From assembly GCA_039024375.1 (NCBI GenBank), contig JBCCQK010000529.1, positions 1 to 5,713 of the forward strand: a stretch of 5,713 nucleotides of DNA, written 5' to 3'. The notes under the pieces were generated by a model. It was not told the origin of the DNA and ran no database searches. It saw only the letters and a list, made by a program, of their open reading frames with translations. Below, piece after piece: positions 1 to 5,578 of the stretch (its first letter is position 1; each line of letters begins with the position of its first letter). Source of the DNA: JAFMDF01 sp039024375. GTDB lineage: Bacteria; Bacteroidota; Bacteroidia; Chitinophagales; Saprospiraceae. A program made the translations under genes and the position numbers.

Positions 1-426
1 GAATTTTACATCACACGCATCTTTTTGAATCAAAAAGGGTCTTTCCCATTGGGCGGCGTCTGGTACGACCTACAAATTAAGAAAATTTACCCCGACGTGC
101 GGAATGGTGTTTTTGAAGTAGATATGGTCTTTACTTCTAAGATTCCACCAACCATCAAGCGAGGACAAACGGTATCCGTCAAGTTAGCTTTGAGCGCTGA
201 AACGGAGGCGTTATTAGTCGCTAGAGGCGGTTTTTACCAAACGACGGGTGGCAATTGGATGTACGTAATTAATCCAGAAACCAACACGGCGTACAAAAGA
301 GACATTAAAGTGGGCCGACAAAACCCTAGTTTCTATGAAGTAACCCAAGGACTGAAAGCAGGCGATATTGTTATCACCTCTAGCTACGAAAACTTTGGTG
401 ACAAAGATGAGTTAGTCCTCGAATAA
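1..426 (+). CDS. Efflux periplasmic adaptor subunit (HlyD/MacA-like membrane fusion protein), C-terminal part
   Basis: This reading frame is open from the first base, so the true start lies outside the window; 141 codons remain. Adaptors of this family link an inner-membrane transporter (RND or MacB-type ABC) to a TolC-like outer-membrane channel. What is seen is the end of the beta-barrel domain (GQTVSVKLALS, about residues 56-66 of the fragment) and a membrane-proximal domain with RGGFYQTTGGNWMYVI, then GRQNPSFYEVTQGLKAGD and ITSSYENFGD near the end. These are typical of adaptors encoded beside MacB-type ABC genes in Bacteroidota (recalled from the family, not searched). The next gene on this strand is a MacB/LolD-type ATPase, which supports an ABC efflux or macrolide-type exporter, although the 255-bp gap is long for one operon. 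The permease is not in the window. The substrate cannot be inferred. Confidence 0.88.
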   Translation, partial: EFYITRIFLNQKGSFPLGGVWYDLQIKKIYPDVRNGVFEVDMVFTSKIPPTIKRGQTVSVKLALSAETEALLVARGGFYQTTGGNWMYVINPETNTAYKRDIKVGRQNPSFYEVTQGLKAGDIVITSSYENFGDKDELVLE

Positions 427-525
427 CAATTATCAGTTATCAAATAGCAAATAGCAATTATCAATCGTTTAAATCATAAATCATCCTTGCTAAATTGTTC
501 ATTGCCAATTGCTCATTGAATAGGA
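421..525. repeat. Degenerate heptamer array 1 (about 13-15 units)
   Basis: From the adaptor's stop codon onward the sequence divides into consecutive 7-nt units without slippage. Examples are AATTATC (428-434 and 456-462), AGTTATC (435-441), AAATAGC twice in a row (442-455), TAAATCA twice in a row (470-483), and a second family ending in ATTG (TAAATTG 491-497, TTCATTG 498-504, CCAATTG 505-511, CTCATTG 512-518). The unit sequence drifts along the array but the period stays at 7. The stop codon (424-426) falls inside the first unit. The function is unknown. The period cannot encode a protein repeat shorter than 7 codons, and no ORF is apparent. Confidence 0.75.
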
Positions 526-627
526 AATCATCCGACGACATTTTTTAAAAAACGGAATGCTAAAAATGGGTAGGAAAACAGTAACTTACTGCATTTATTC
601 CGAAGACGTTTAAACAAAGTAGGAAAT

Positions 628-661
628 GGTTGGAAGCAAAAACGCTTCTTTGCTTCCAACC
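628..661 (+). promoter_or_regulatory. Strong hairpin just upstream of the ABC ATPase start
   Basis: Positions 628-640 (GGTTGGAAGCAAA) pair perfectly with 649-661 (TTTGCTTCCAACC), giving a 13-bp stem with an 8-nt loop. An outer GTAG (619-622)/CTAC (662-665) pair could extend it across a 5-nt bulge. A competing short stem, GAAGC (633-637) with GCTTC (644-648), uses the same left arm, so two exclusive folds are possible. The stem ends 20 nt before the ATG at 682. No U-run follows, so it is not a standard intrinsic terminator. It could be an RNA processing or stability element, a translational control structure, or a remnant of a palindromic repeat. The structure is seen; the role is inferred. 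Confidence 0.5.
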
Positions 662-681
662 CTACACAAACAAATTTCAAC

Positions 682-1368
682 ATGATTAAAATTAAAGATT
701 TGGTCAAGGTTTACCGCACCGAAGAGGTGGAAACAACGGCCATCAACAAACTCAACATCGAAATCAAAGAAGGCGAATTCGTTTCTATCATGGGGCCTTC
801 TGGTTGTGGAAAGTCCACTTTGTTGAACATTTTGGGGCTTATTGACAACCCAAGCGACGGCGAATACTGGTTCTTGGAAGAGGAAGTCGCTAAATATCCC
901 GAAAGAAAGCGGTCTAATTTGCGAAAGCACAACATCGGTTTCATCTTTCAAAGTTTCAACTTGATTGACGAATTGACCGTTTTTGAAAATGTAGAATTGC
1001 CGATGCTCTACACCAAAGTGCCTTCTTCGGAGCGTAAAAAGCGAGTGGAAGAATTGCTGGAAAGAATGAACATCATGCACCGACGCAATCACTTTCCGCA
1101 GCAACTATCAGGTGGTCAGCAGCAGCGGGTTGCCGTGGCGAGAGCAGTCGTAAATCGACCTAAGTTAATCCTTGCGGATGAGCCGACGGGTAACTTAGAT
1201 AGTTCGAACGGGGACGACGTGATGAAAACGTTAGCCCAATTGAACTCCGAAGGTGCGACCATTATCATGGTAACGCACTCGCCTTACTGTGCTGAGTTTG
1301 GCAATCGAGTGATTCGGTTATTGGACGGGCAGGTTGTTACGGAGAATATTGTACAGCAATATATTTAA
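682..1368 (+). CDS. ABC transporter ATP-binding protein, MacB/LolD family
   Basis: This is a complete 228-residue ATPase subunit, the usual length for LolD/MacB-type nucleotide-binding proteins. These hydrolyse ATP at the inner face of the cytoplasmic membrane to drive efflux or lipoprotein release through FtsX-like permeases. All core motifs are visible: Walker A GPSGCGKST at residues 38-46, Q-loop Gln90, signature LSGGQQQRV at 142-150, Walker B LILADEPTG at 162-170, D-loop NLD at 171-173 and the switch His199 in VTHS. The ADEPTGNLD stretch and the ETTAINKLNIEI N-terminus are typical of this subfamily. ATG at 682 gives a standard N-terminus (MIKIKDLVKVYRTEEVETTA). The adaptor gene upstream suggests one exporter system. 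The permease is missing and the next gene is ribosomal, so it probably lies upstream of the window. No Bacteroidota-type promoter was found directly before it. LolD and MacB cannot be told apart from the ATPase alone. Confidence 0.95.
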   Translation: MIKIKDLVKVYRTEEVETTAINKLNIEIKEGEFVSIMGPSGCGKSTLLNILGLIDNPSDGEYWFLEEEVAKYPERKRSNLRKHNIGFIFQSFNLIDELTVFENVELPMLYTKVPSSERKKRVEELLERMNIMHRRNHFPQQLSGGQQQRVAVARAVVNRPKLILADEPTGNLDSSNGDDVMKTLAQLNSEGATIIMVTHSPYCAEFGNRVIRLLDGQVVTENIVQQYI

Positions 1369-1413
1369 ACGGTGCACGGATTACGGTAATCGGTTCACGG
1401 TTATACCGACTAA
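1365..1413. repeat. Degenerate heptamer array 2 (6-7 units, consensus NNNNACG)
   Basis: Starting at the ABC gene's stop codon (1366-1368), the sequence runs in 7-nt steps: TTAAACG (1365-1371), GTGCACG (1372-1378), GATTACG (1379-1385), GTAATCG (1386-1392), GTTCACG (1393-1399) and the decayed GTTATAC (1400-1406). Most units end in ACG or TCG. The stop codon itself lies in the first unit. The rest of the gap up to about 1503 shows no gene, only a weak 9-bp imperfect stem around the AATGGT/ACCATT pair near 1451-1482. Confidence 0.7.
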
Positions 1414-1503
1414 CTTAGAAAAGAAAATTCACTTAGACTGTAAAAATACGAATGGTTTTGTGACGAAAGTTGCGAGACCATTTGTTATTTTCTGGGGACC
1501 GTT

Positions 1504-1538
1504 TAATCAAATAACCAATAACGAATAACCAGTAACAA
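1504..1538. repeat. Degenerate heptamer array 3 (4-5 units, consensus ATAACCA)
   Basis: The units are TAATCAA (1504-1510), ATAACCA (1511-1517), ATAACGA (1518-1524), ATAACCA (1525-1531) and GTAACAA (1532-1538). The array stops 5 nt before the -33 element of the rpsF promoter, so it lies just outside the transcribed operon. The CCAGTAA spanning two units here also occurs, on the opposite strand, in the array at 2983-3010, which suggests a shared origin. Confidence 0.75.
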
Positions 1539-1543
1539 AAACA

Positions 1544-1574
1544 TTGTAAATACTCCTAAAAATAGCTACCTTTG
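1544..1574 (+). promoter_or_regulatory. Bacteroidota-type promoter of the rpsF-rpsR-rplI operon
   Basis: TTG at 1544-1546 is followed after 20 nt by TACCTTTG at 1567-1574. This fits the known Bacteroidota primary sigma factor consensus (TTG, 19-21 nt, TAnnTTTG) at every fixed position. Transcription would begin around 1580, giving a leader of about 55 nt that is A/T-rich and has no obvious Shine-Dalgarno sequence. A small stem GCTTT/AAAGC closed by a GAAA tetraloop (1580-1593) would sit at the extreme 5' end of the mRNA. The promoter assignment is strong; the exact start site is inferred. Confidence 0.88.
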
Positions 1575-1634
1575 CACTCGCTTTGAAAAAAGCAGCATTT
1601 TTTAACAATTTTATTTAAAACAAACTTCTATTTA

Positions 1635-2084
1635 ATGCGAAATTATGAAGTTACTTTCATCGTGGACCCAACGCTGTCGAACGATGAAATAAAGTCGACA
1701 GCAAAGAAGTACACAGACATGATAGCGGAAGCTGGAAAAATTGTGTTCAACAACGAAATTGGATTACGTCAGTTAGCGTACCCCATCAACAACCGAAATA
1801 CAGGAATTTATTCTTGTGTAGAATTTGAAGTAGAAAAAGGGGCGTTCATCGACGAGTTAGAATTGGCCATGCGTAGAGACGAGCGATTGCTTCGATTCTT
1901 GGCCGTAAAGTTGGATAAGTACGGTGTTCAGTACAACGAAGACAAACGAGCGGGTAAAATCGGAACAATTGTCAGAAAGAAGAAAGTAGTGGAAGAAGAT
2001 AAGAGTAGAGACAACCGACGACGAGGCAACAATCGAAAGAAAAAGCCTTCGCAGAATCGGTCTAACGAAGCGGCAAAATCTTAG
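1635..2084 (+). CDS. rpsF: 30S ribosomal protein S6
   Basis: S6 is a small-subunit protein that binds the central domain of 16S rRNA together with S18. The first 100 or so residues match the family: MRNYEVTFIVDP at the start, GLRQLAYPINN at residues 43-53, GIYSCVEFEVE at 57-67, and the RRDERLLRFLAVKLD helix and strand at 80-94. The protein is 149 residues, longer than the roughly 95-135 usual in many bacteria. The extra length is a C-terminal tail from about residue 104, dense in Lys/Arg with Asn/Ser and RKKK, RRRG and RKKK clusters, probably disordered and RNA-binding. It is the first gene of the S6-S18-L9 operon and sits about 60 nt after the promoter element. ATG 1635 is chosen because it gives the standard S6 N-terminus. 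Confidence 0.97.
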   Translation: MRNYEVTFIVDPTLSNDEIKSTAKKYTDMIAEAGKIVFNNEIGLRQLAYPINNRNTGIYSCVEFEVEKGAFIDELELAMRRDERLLRFLAVKLDKYGVQYNEDKRAGKIGTIVRKKKVVEEDKSRDNRRRGNNRKKKPSQNRSNEAAKS

Positions 2085-2126
2085 TCGCCCTTTCCTCCAA
2101 TTTTTAAATTCAAAAAGTAGTAAAAA

Positions 2127-2393
2127 ATGGCCTCTAGAGACGATATAAAGTTTTTAAGTAATCCTAAAATCGGTTCCAAAAGAAATAAGTATTGCCGATT
2201 TAGAAAATTTGGTATCAAGCACATCGACTATAAAGATACCGCCTTTTTAGAGCAATTTGTCAACGAGCAAGGGAAAATTTTACCTCGACGAATCACGGGT
2301 AACTCCTTGAAGTACCAAAGAAGAGTCGCCACCGCTATCAAGCGGGCACGACACTTGGCTTTGTTACCCTACGTAACGGACTTGTTGAAATAA
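2127..2393 (+). CDS. rpsR: 30S ribosomal protein S18
   Basis: S18 is the rRNA-binding partner of S6 in the 30S platform. The 88-residue product carries the family core: KYCRF at 21-25, IDYKD at 33-37, GKILPRRITGNS at 49-60, LKYQRRV at 61-67 and AIKRARHLALLPY at 70-82. Only one cysteine (Cys23) of the possible zinc ribbon is present, in CRFRK, so this is a zinc-independent form. The gene lies 42 nt after rpsF in the conserved order rpsF-rpsR-rplI, with an A-rich stretch before the ATG and no Shine-Dalgarno sequence. Confidence 0.97.
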   Translation: MASRDDIKFLSNPKIGSKRNKYCRFRKFGIKHIDYKDTAFLEQFVNEQGKILPRRITGNSLKYQRRVATAIKRARHLALLPYVTDLLK

Positions 2394-2472
2394 ATTGCTT
2401 CATCTGTTATTGTTTGCTCGTCGGACTTCTTAAAAACCGTTGAGATTTAAGCGATAACCAATTCATAAAACA

Positions 2473-2919
2473 ATGAATATTATATTATTAACAGATATAG
2501 ATAAAGTTGGGAATAAGTTGGATGTAGTGACGGTGAAAGATGGTTACGGTCGCAACTACTTGATTCCACAAAAAATGGCGATGGTCGCCAATGCCAAAAA
2601 TTTGGCAAAGATTAACGAAATCAAAGAAAAAGAGGCGGCTGAATTAGCTGCTCGTTTTGATGAGTTTAAGGCAATGTCCGATAAAATTGGTGCTGCTACC
2701 GTCAAGATTGGTGCTAAAGCGGGTACTAGTGGTAAAATCTTCGGTAGTGTTACCAACGTTCAGTTGGCGGCTGCTTTAAGTGAGCAAGTGGGTGTAGAAG
2801 TAGAAAGACGCCTAATTGAGGTGACGGAAGAAGTAAAAGAATTGGGTGAATACACGGCAAAAGTGAATTTACACCCAGAAATTGATACTACTTTGAAATT
2901 CGAAGTAATTGCGGAGTAG
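2473..2919 (+). CDS. rplI: 50S ribosomal protein L9
   Basis: L9 binds 23S rRNA near the L1 stalk and helps maintain reading frame. At 148 residues it has the normal length and the two-domain plan: an N-terminal domain with the family signature (GNKLDVVTVKDGYGRNYLIP, residues 13-32), a long Lys/Glu/Ala-rich connecting helix at about 41-74, and a C-terminal domain with GKIFGSVT at 87-94. The signature's final glycine is Lys34 here (IPQK), a small deviation. The gene closes the operon, 79 nt after rpsR; that gap holds no repeat or gene. A strong terminator begins 27 nt after the stop. ATG 2473 gives the canonical start MNIILLTDIDKVG. Confidence 0.97.
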   Translation: MNIILLTDIDKVGNKLDVVTVKDGYGRNYLIPQKMAMVANAKNLAKINEIKEKEAAELAARFDEFKAMSDKIGAATVKIGAKAGTSGKIFGSVTNVQLAAALSEQVGVEVERRLIEVTEEVKELGEYTAKVNLHPEIDTTLKFEVIAE

Positions 2920-2946
2920 CAGCTTCTGCTCTTACATTCTTCTATA

Positions 2947-2984
2947 AAAAAAGCCTTTGCACCTCGTTGTGCAAAGGCTTTTTT
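2947..2984 (+). terminator. Intrinsic terminator of the ribosomal operon, likely bidirectional
   Basis: GCCTTTGCAC (2953-2962) pairs perfectly with GTGCAAAGGC (2969-2978) around a 6-nt loop. The stem is flanked by an A-run (2947-2952) and a T-run (2979-2984), so it continues as A-T pairs to 16 bp. The run of T on each strand means it could also stop the convergent minus-strand gene ending at 3012. A heptamer array starts at its right edge. Confidence 0.95.
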
Positions 2985-3010
2985 ACTAGTTACTGGTTAC
3001 TAGTCACTAT
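2983..3010. repeat. Degenerate heptamer array 4 (4 units, consensus TTACTRG)
   Basis: There are exactly four units: TTACTAG (2983-2989), TTACTGG (2990-2996), TTACTAG (2997-3003) and TCACTAT (3004-3010). The array fills the whole space between the ribosomal terminator and the stop codon (3012-3014) of the minus-strand gene. Read on the minus strand it contains CTAGTAA and CCAGTAA, the latter also seen in the array at 1504-1538. Confidence 0.78.
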
Positions 3011-3011
3011 C

Positions 3012-3956
3012 TCAATTTTTAAACGGTAAGTTTTTATCTCGCTTCTTCTTATTTGCTTTTCCAAAAATATCTTTCTGGGTTCGGTTATTCAGAATAGGGT
3101 TGGGGGCTGGAGGTCGTTCGGAAACAAAATGAAAGACCTTATCGACGTACTGCCATACGCCTTCTTTCAATTCGTAGCCGACGTAACTGCCATCGGGAAT
3201 ATTGACATTTCCCACGCCTCGGTAAGGGCTTCGCATGGCCACTAAGTTGTCTATCATTATCAAGCCTAACTGATGGTCGTAATTGACCTTGGCGGCTACT
3301 TCTGCCGAATACTCGATATACAGCCGATTTTTGGTACTCGCTTCGTATCCTGCTTCGGCTTTGACGAACACTGGAGACCCAAAAACGGGTTGCCCCGCCT
3401 CGTCAAAATGGAGTACCTCAACCAGTTTTCGTTTGTTAAAAAATTCGTAGCCGTCAAAACCGAATAATAAGTATTTTTTGCCCGACGGGCTATCGAACTC
3501 TTTTAGGTTAAAATATAGGGCGCCGTACCAGTTTTCTGGACTCAAAATATCGTACTCCAAGTCGTACTGTTCTACTTCGCTGGATTTATCTGCCAATGGA
3601 AAGAGTGCAGGCTCCAGAGTATTTTTTTGAATCACTCCACCGTATTGGTACTCGTTCTTATCAACGTAGAGTTGCCAAGTAAAAATGCGAAAAGTACTAT
3701 CGGCAGGGTATTGGATAGAAACGGCGGTTAAATTTTCGAACGGATAGTTAAAGGAATTGGGTTTACTTAAAGTTTCCGTTAACTGCTGCTGAAAAGTAGC
3801 GGCCGCTTCTATCCGATTCTCCGTTAAGCTATCCTTCAAAAACAGGTTGGATAGCTGAACCAACTGATTCTCGGCACTAGAAAAGGAAGCCATTTCCTGT
3901 GCATTTAAAAATGTAATCGAACCTAAAAGGCAACTTAACCAAACAAAGAATTTCAT
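3012..3956 (-). CDS. Secreted protein of unknown function (conserved Bacteroidota type)
   Basis: The 314-residue product starts with a signal peptide: MKFF, a hydrophobic core to about residue 17, then LNAQ with likely cleavage after Ala19 (Sec/SPI). The start at 3956 is preferred over an upstream in-frame ATG at 4001 because it places this signal at the N-terminus. No enzyme family is recognised. I recall similar Bacteroidota proteins of unknown function sharing LLFGFDGYEFFNKRK (163-177), VLHFDEAGQPVFGSPVF (181-197), a MIDNL segment near 234 and PDGSYVGYELKEGVWQYV (254-271); this is from memory, not a search. The mature protein is rich in aromatic and acidic residues, probably beta-rich and periplasmic or surface-exposed, and ends in a basic tail (KKKRDK, 303-308). 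It converges with rplI and lies downstream of the symporter gene, separated from it by a terminator, so it is probably transcribed alone. No convincing promoter was found in 3957-4030. Confidence 0.85.
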   Translation of the reverse strand: MKFFVWLSCLLGSITFLNAQEMASFSSAENQLVQLSNLFLKDSLTENRIEAAATFQQQLTETLSKPNSFNYPFENLTAVSIQYPADSTFRIFTWQLYVDKNEYQYGGVIQKNTLEPALFPLADKSSEVEQYDLEYDILSPENWYGALYFNLKEFDSPSGKKYLLFGFDGYEFFNKRKLVEVLHFDEAGQPVFGSPVFVKAEAGYEASTKNRLYIEYSAEVAAKVNYDHQLGLIMIDNLVAMRSPYRGVGNVNIPDGSYVGYELKEGVWQYVDKVFHFVSERPPAPNPILNNRTQKDIFGKANKKKRDKNLPFKN

Positions 3957-4030
3957 GATGTTTAACTTAATTTCTACAATTAAAAAACAAACGAATAGCA
4001 CTTAAACATAATTGTTTGGTCGAAACGGAA

Positions 4031-4065
4031 AACGCTCCTGCTAAGAAAATTTTAACAGGAGCGTT
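4031..4065 (-). terminator. Hairpin terminator after the symporter gene
   Basis: AACGCTCCTG (4031-4040) pairs perfectly with CAGGAGCGTT (4056-4065) around a 15-nt loop. Read on the minus strand, the stem is followed by a T-rich stretch (TTTTCCGTTT), about 70 nt past the symporter's stop codon. This fits a moderate intrinsic terminator separating the symporter from the secreted-protein gene downstream. The plus strand has no U-run, so it works in one direction only. Confidence 0.7.
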
Positions 4066-4103
4066 GGAATGGAAGACAAAGATGCCATTTTGATTGACCA
4101 GAA

Positions 4104-4131
4104 AACTCGTAGTTCGCAATTCGTAAACCGC
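4104..4131. repeat. Degenerate heptamer array 5 (4 units, consensus ANTTCGY)
   Basis: The units are AACTCGT (4104-4110), AGTTCGC (4111-4117), AATTCGT (4118-4124) and AAACCGC (4125-4131). The array ends 4 nt before the symporter's stop codon (4136-4138), so on the coding strand it lies directly behind that gene, between the stop and the hairpin terminator. Confidence 0.68.
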
Positions 4132-4135
4132 TATA

Positions 4136-5578
4136 CTACCACATCAAGCCATAAATAGCTGCCAAAATCCCCGTAATCAAAATAGCTGCAATATTAAAAA
4201 TAGGGTTGGTTTTGAATAAGCCTTTTTCTAAATGGATAGCTTTTGGGTCGTCCCCTTTGTTGCCCAATAAAGAAATAGTAATGATGACCGCCGCTAAAAT
4301 TAAGAAGCTGACGCCCATTTTATTCATAAAGGGCAAAACGGATTCGGAAAAGGCTAGGTCGATACCTAAAGACAATGGCAACGAGAGTAAAACCACCCAG
4401 AGTGCTGCTTTGGCCGATGTCTTTTTCCAGAACATTCCAAATAAAAAGATGACTAAAATCCCTGGACTAAAGTAGCCCGTATATTTTTGAATAAACGAAA
4501 AGGCAGATTCGAGGGCTTTGAATTGGGGGGCAATGATGACGCCAATTAGCAAACAAGCTGCCGCAGTAATCTTCCCAATCCGCACCAATGCTTCTTCACT
4601 TTTGTCTCCCGAAGCGTAATTTTTGTATAAATCCAATGTGAAAATGGTCGAAGCACTGTTGACCATAGAACTAATCGAAGACCCGACGGCCGCTACTACC
4701 GCAGCAAAGCAAATCCCTTTGAACCCCGTTCCAATAAAAGTACCCAGCACGTGAGAATACACTTGGTCGCCTTTTTCCAAATCAGCTTTCATGGCGTAGG
4801 CTACTATTCCTGGAATAACGACAATTAATGGAAGAATTAATTTCATTCCTGCGGCGAAAGCAATACCGTTCCGAGCCTCTTTAATGCTTTTGGCGGCCAA
4901 AGCCCGCTGAATAATGTACTGATTGGTTCCCCAATAATAAAGGTTGGCAATCCACATACCGCCGATTAAAACGCTCAAGCCGGGTAGCTTTTCCCAAGCA
5001 TCTACCGTTTCTCCATTGTCGTTGACGTACATCAATTCCCCTTTGTCCAAAACCATGTTAAAACGGTCGTTGGCGTCTGTGTACAATTTGGATAAACCTT
5101 CCATAAAACCACTACCGCCACTGTACGCATCGAGAGCGAAATAGGTAGTCGCCAGTCCACCAGCTACCAAGAAAAATACTTGGATTAAGTCGGTCCAAAC
5201 GACGGTTCGAAGACCGCCAAAAATGGAAAAAGTGGCCGAATACAGTGCTAATCCAATGACGCCCATGTAAAGATTGATGCCCAAAGAGTTTTCCAATGTA
5301 AGTGCACCGAGGTAAAGTACCGAAGTGATATTGACAAACACAAAAATGAGTAGCCAGAACACCGCCAGTCCCGTTCGAACGTTCGCATCGAAACGCTGTT
5401 CGACGAATTGGGGCATGGTATAAATGTTCTTTTTTAGAAAAATGGGCAACATGAACCAAGCCACTAAAATCAGCGTAGCGGCGGCCATAAATTCGTAGGT
5501 CGCAATGGCCAATCCGAAGCGAAAGCCGTCTCCCGACATCCCAATAAACTGCTCCGCCGAGATATTGGAAGCAACCAC
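4136..5578 (-). CDS. Sodium/sugar symporter of the SSS (SLC5, vSGLT-like) family, 5' end lost at a fold-back junction
   Basis: The frame encodes 480 residues of a multi-helix inner-membrane symporter that couples Na+ entry to solute uptake. It closely follows the Vibrio SGLT sequence as I recall it. Counterparts of the known galactose-site residues are present: Gln10, Glu29, Asn212 and Tyr215 (NLYYWG), Lys246 and Gln364 (IQKYTG). So are Na2-site counterparts Ala3, Ile6, Ala297, Ser300 and Ser301. A sugar substrate is therefore likely, though which sugar is unknown. Residue 10 corresponds to about residue 69 of vSGLT, so roughly 60 N-terminal residues (the extra first helix and the start of TM1) are missing. 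The GTG at 5578 is not a genuine start: homology ends at 5574 and an in-frame TAG lies just upstream. The missing segment appears on the opposite strand beside it. The 3' end, followed by a terminator, looks intact. Confidence 0.93.
   Translation of the reverse strand: MVASNISAEQFIGMSGDGFRFGLAIATYEFMAAATLILVAWFMLPIFLKKNIYTMPQFVEQRFDANVRTGLAVFWLLIFVFVNITSVLYLGALTLENSLGINLYMGVIGLALYSATFSIFGGLRTVVWTDLIQVFFLVAGGLATTYFALDAYSGGSGFMEGLSKLYTDANDRFNMVLDKGELMYVNDNGETVDAWEKLPGLSVLIGGMWIANLYYWGTNQYIIQRALAAKSIKEARNGIAFAAGMKLILPLIVVIPGIVAYAMKADLEKGDQVYSHVLGTFIGTGFKGICFAAVVAAVGSSISSMVNSASTIFTLDLYKNYASGDKSEEALVRIGKITAAACLLIGVIIAPQFKALESAFSFIQKYTGYFSPGILVIFLFGMFWKKTSAKAALWVVLLSLPLSLGIDLAFSESVLPFMNKMGVSFLILAAVIITISLLGNKGDDPKAIHLEKGLFKTNPIFNIAAILITGILAAIYGLMW

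Noticed and set aside
421..525. CRISPR array
   Set aside because: The period is only 7 nt, with no long identical repeats separated by unique spacers and no cas genes.
610..1104. A 164-codon minus-strand ORF
   Set aside because: It is antisense to the ABC ATPase, whose Walker and signature motifs are intact on the plus strand; the antisense product shows no recognisable domain.
1451..1482. Imperfect hairpin after the ABC gene as a terminator
   Set aside because: The stem relies on G-T pairs, has a long loop and lacks a T-run.
1334..1528. A 64-codon plus-strand ORF after the ABC gene
   Set aside because: It overlaps the end of the ABC gene in another frame and runs through two heptamer arrays; its composition is not protein-like.
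1575..1634. S6:S18-binding leader RNA motif
   Set aside because: The leader is short and A/T-rich and lacks the CCG-containing bulge structure expected of the known motif; only a 5-bp GAAA-capped stem is seen.
3957..4020. Promoter for the secreted-protein gene (a TAnnTTTA match at about 4004-4011, minus strand)
   Set aside because: It misses the final G of TAnnTTTG and has no TTG at the right distance, so it is not better than chance in A/T-rich sequence.
5112..5459. A 115-codon minus-strand ORF inside the symporter
   Set aside because: It is a frame-shifted shadow of the symporter, rich in His/Arg/Cys, with no family resemblance.
5576..5578. GTG as the genuine start of the symporter
   Set aside because: The protein would lack TM1's beginning and the first helix, and these bases lie past the homology breakpoint at 5574, in sequence belonging to the opposite strand copy.
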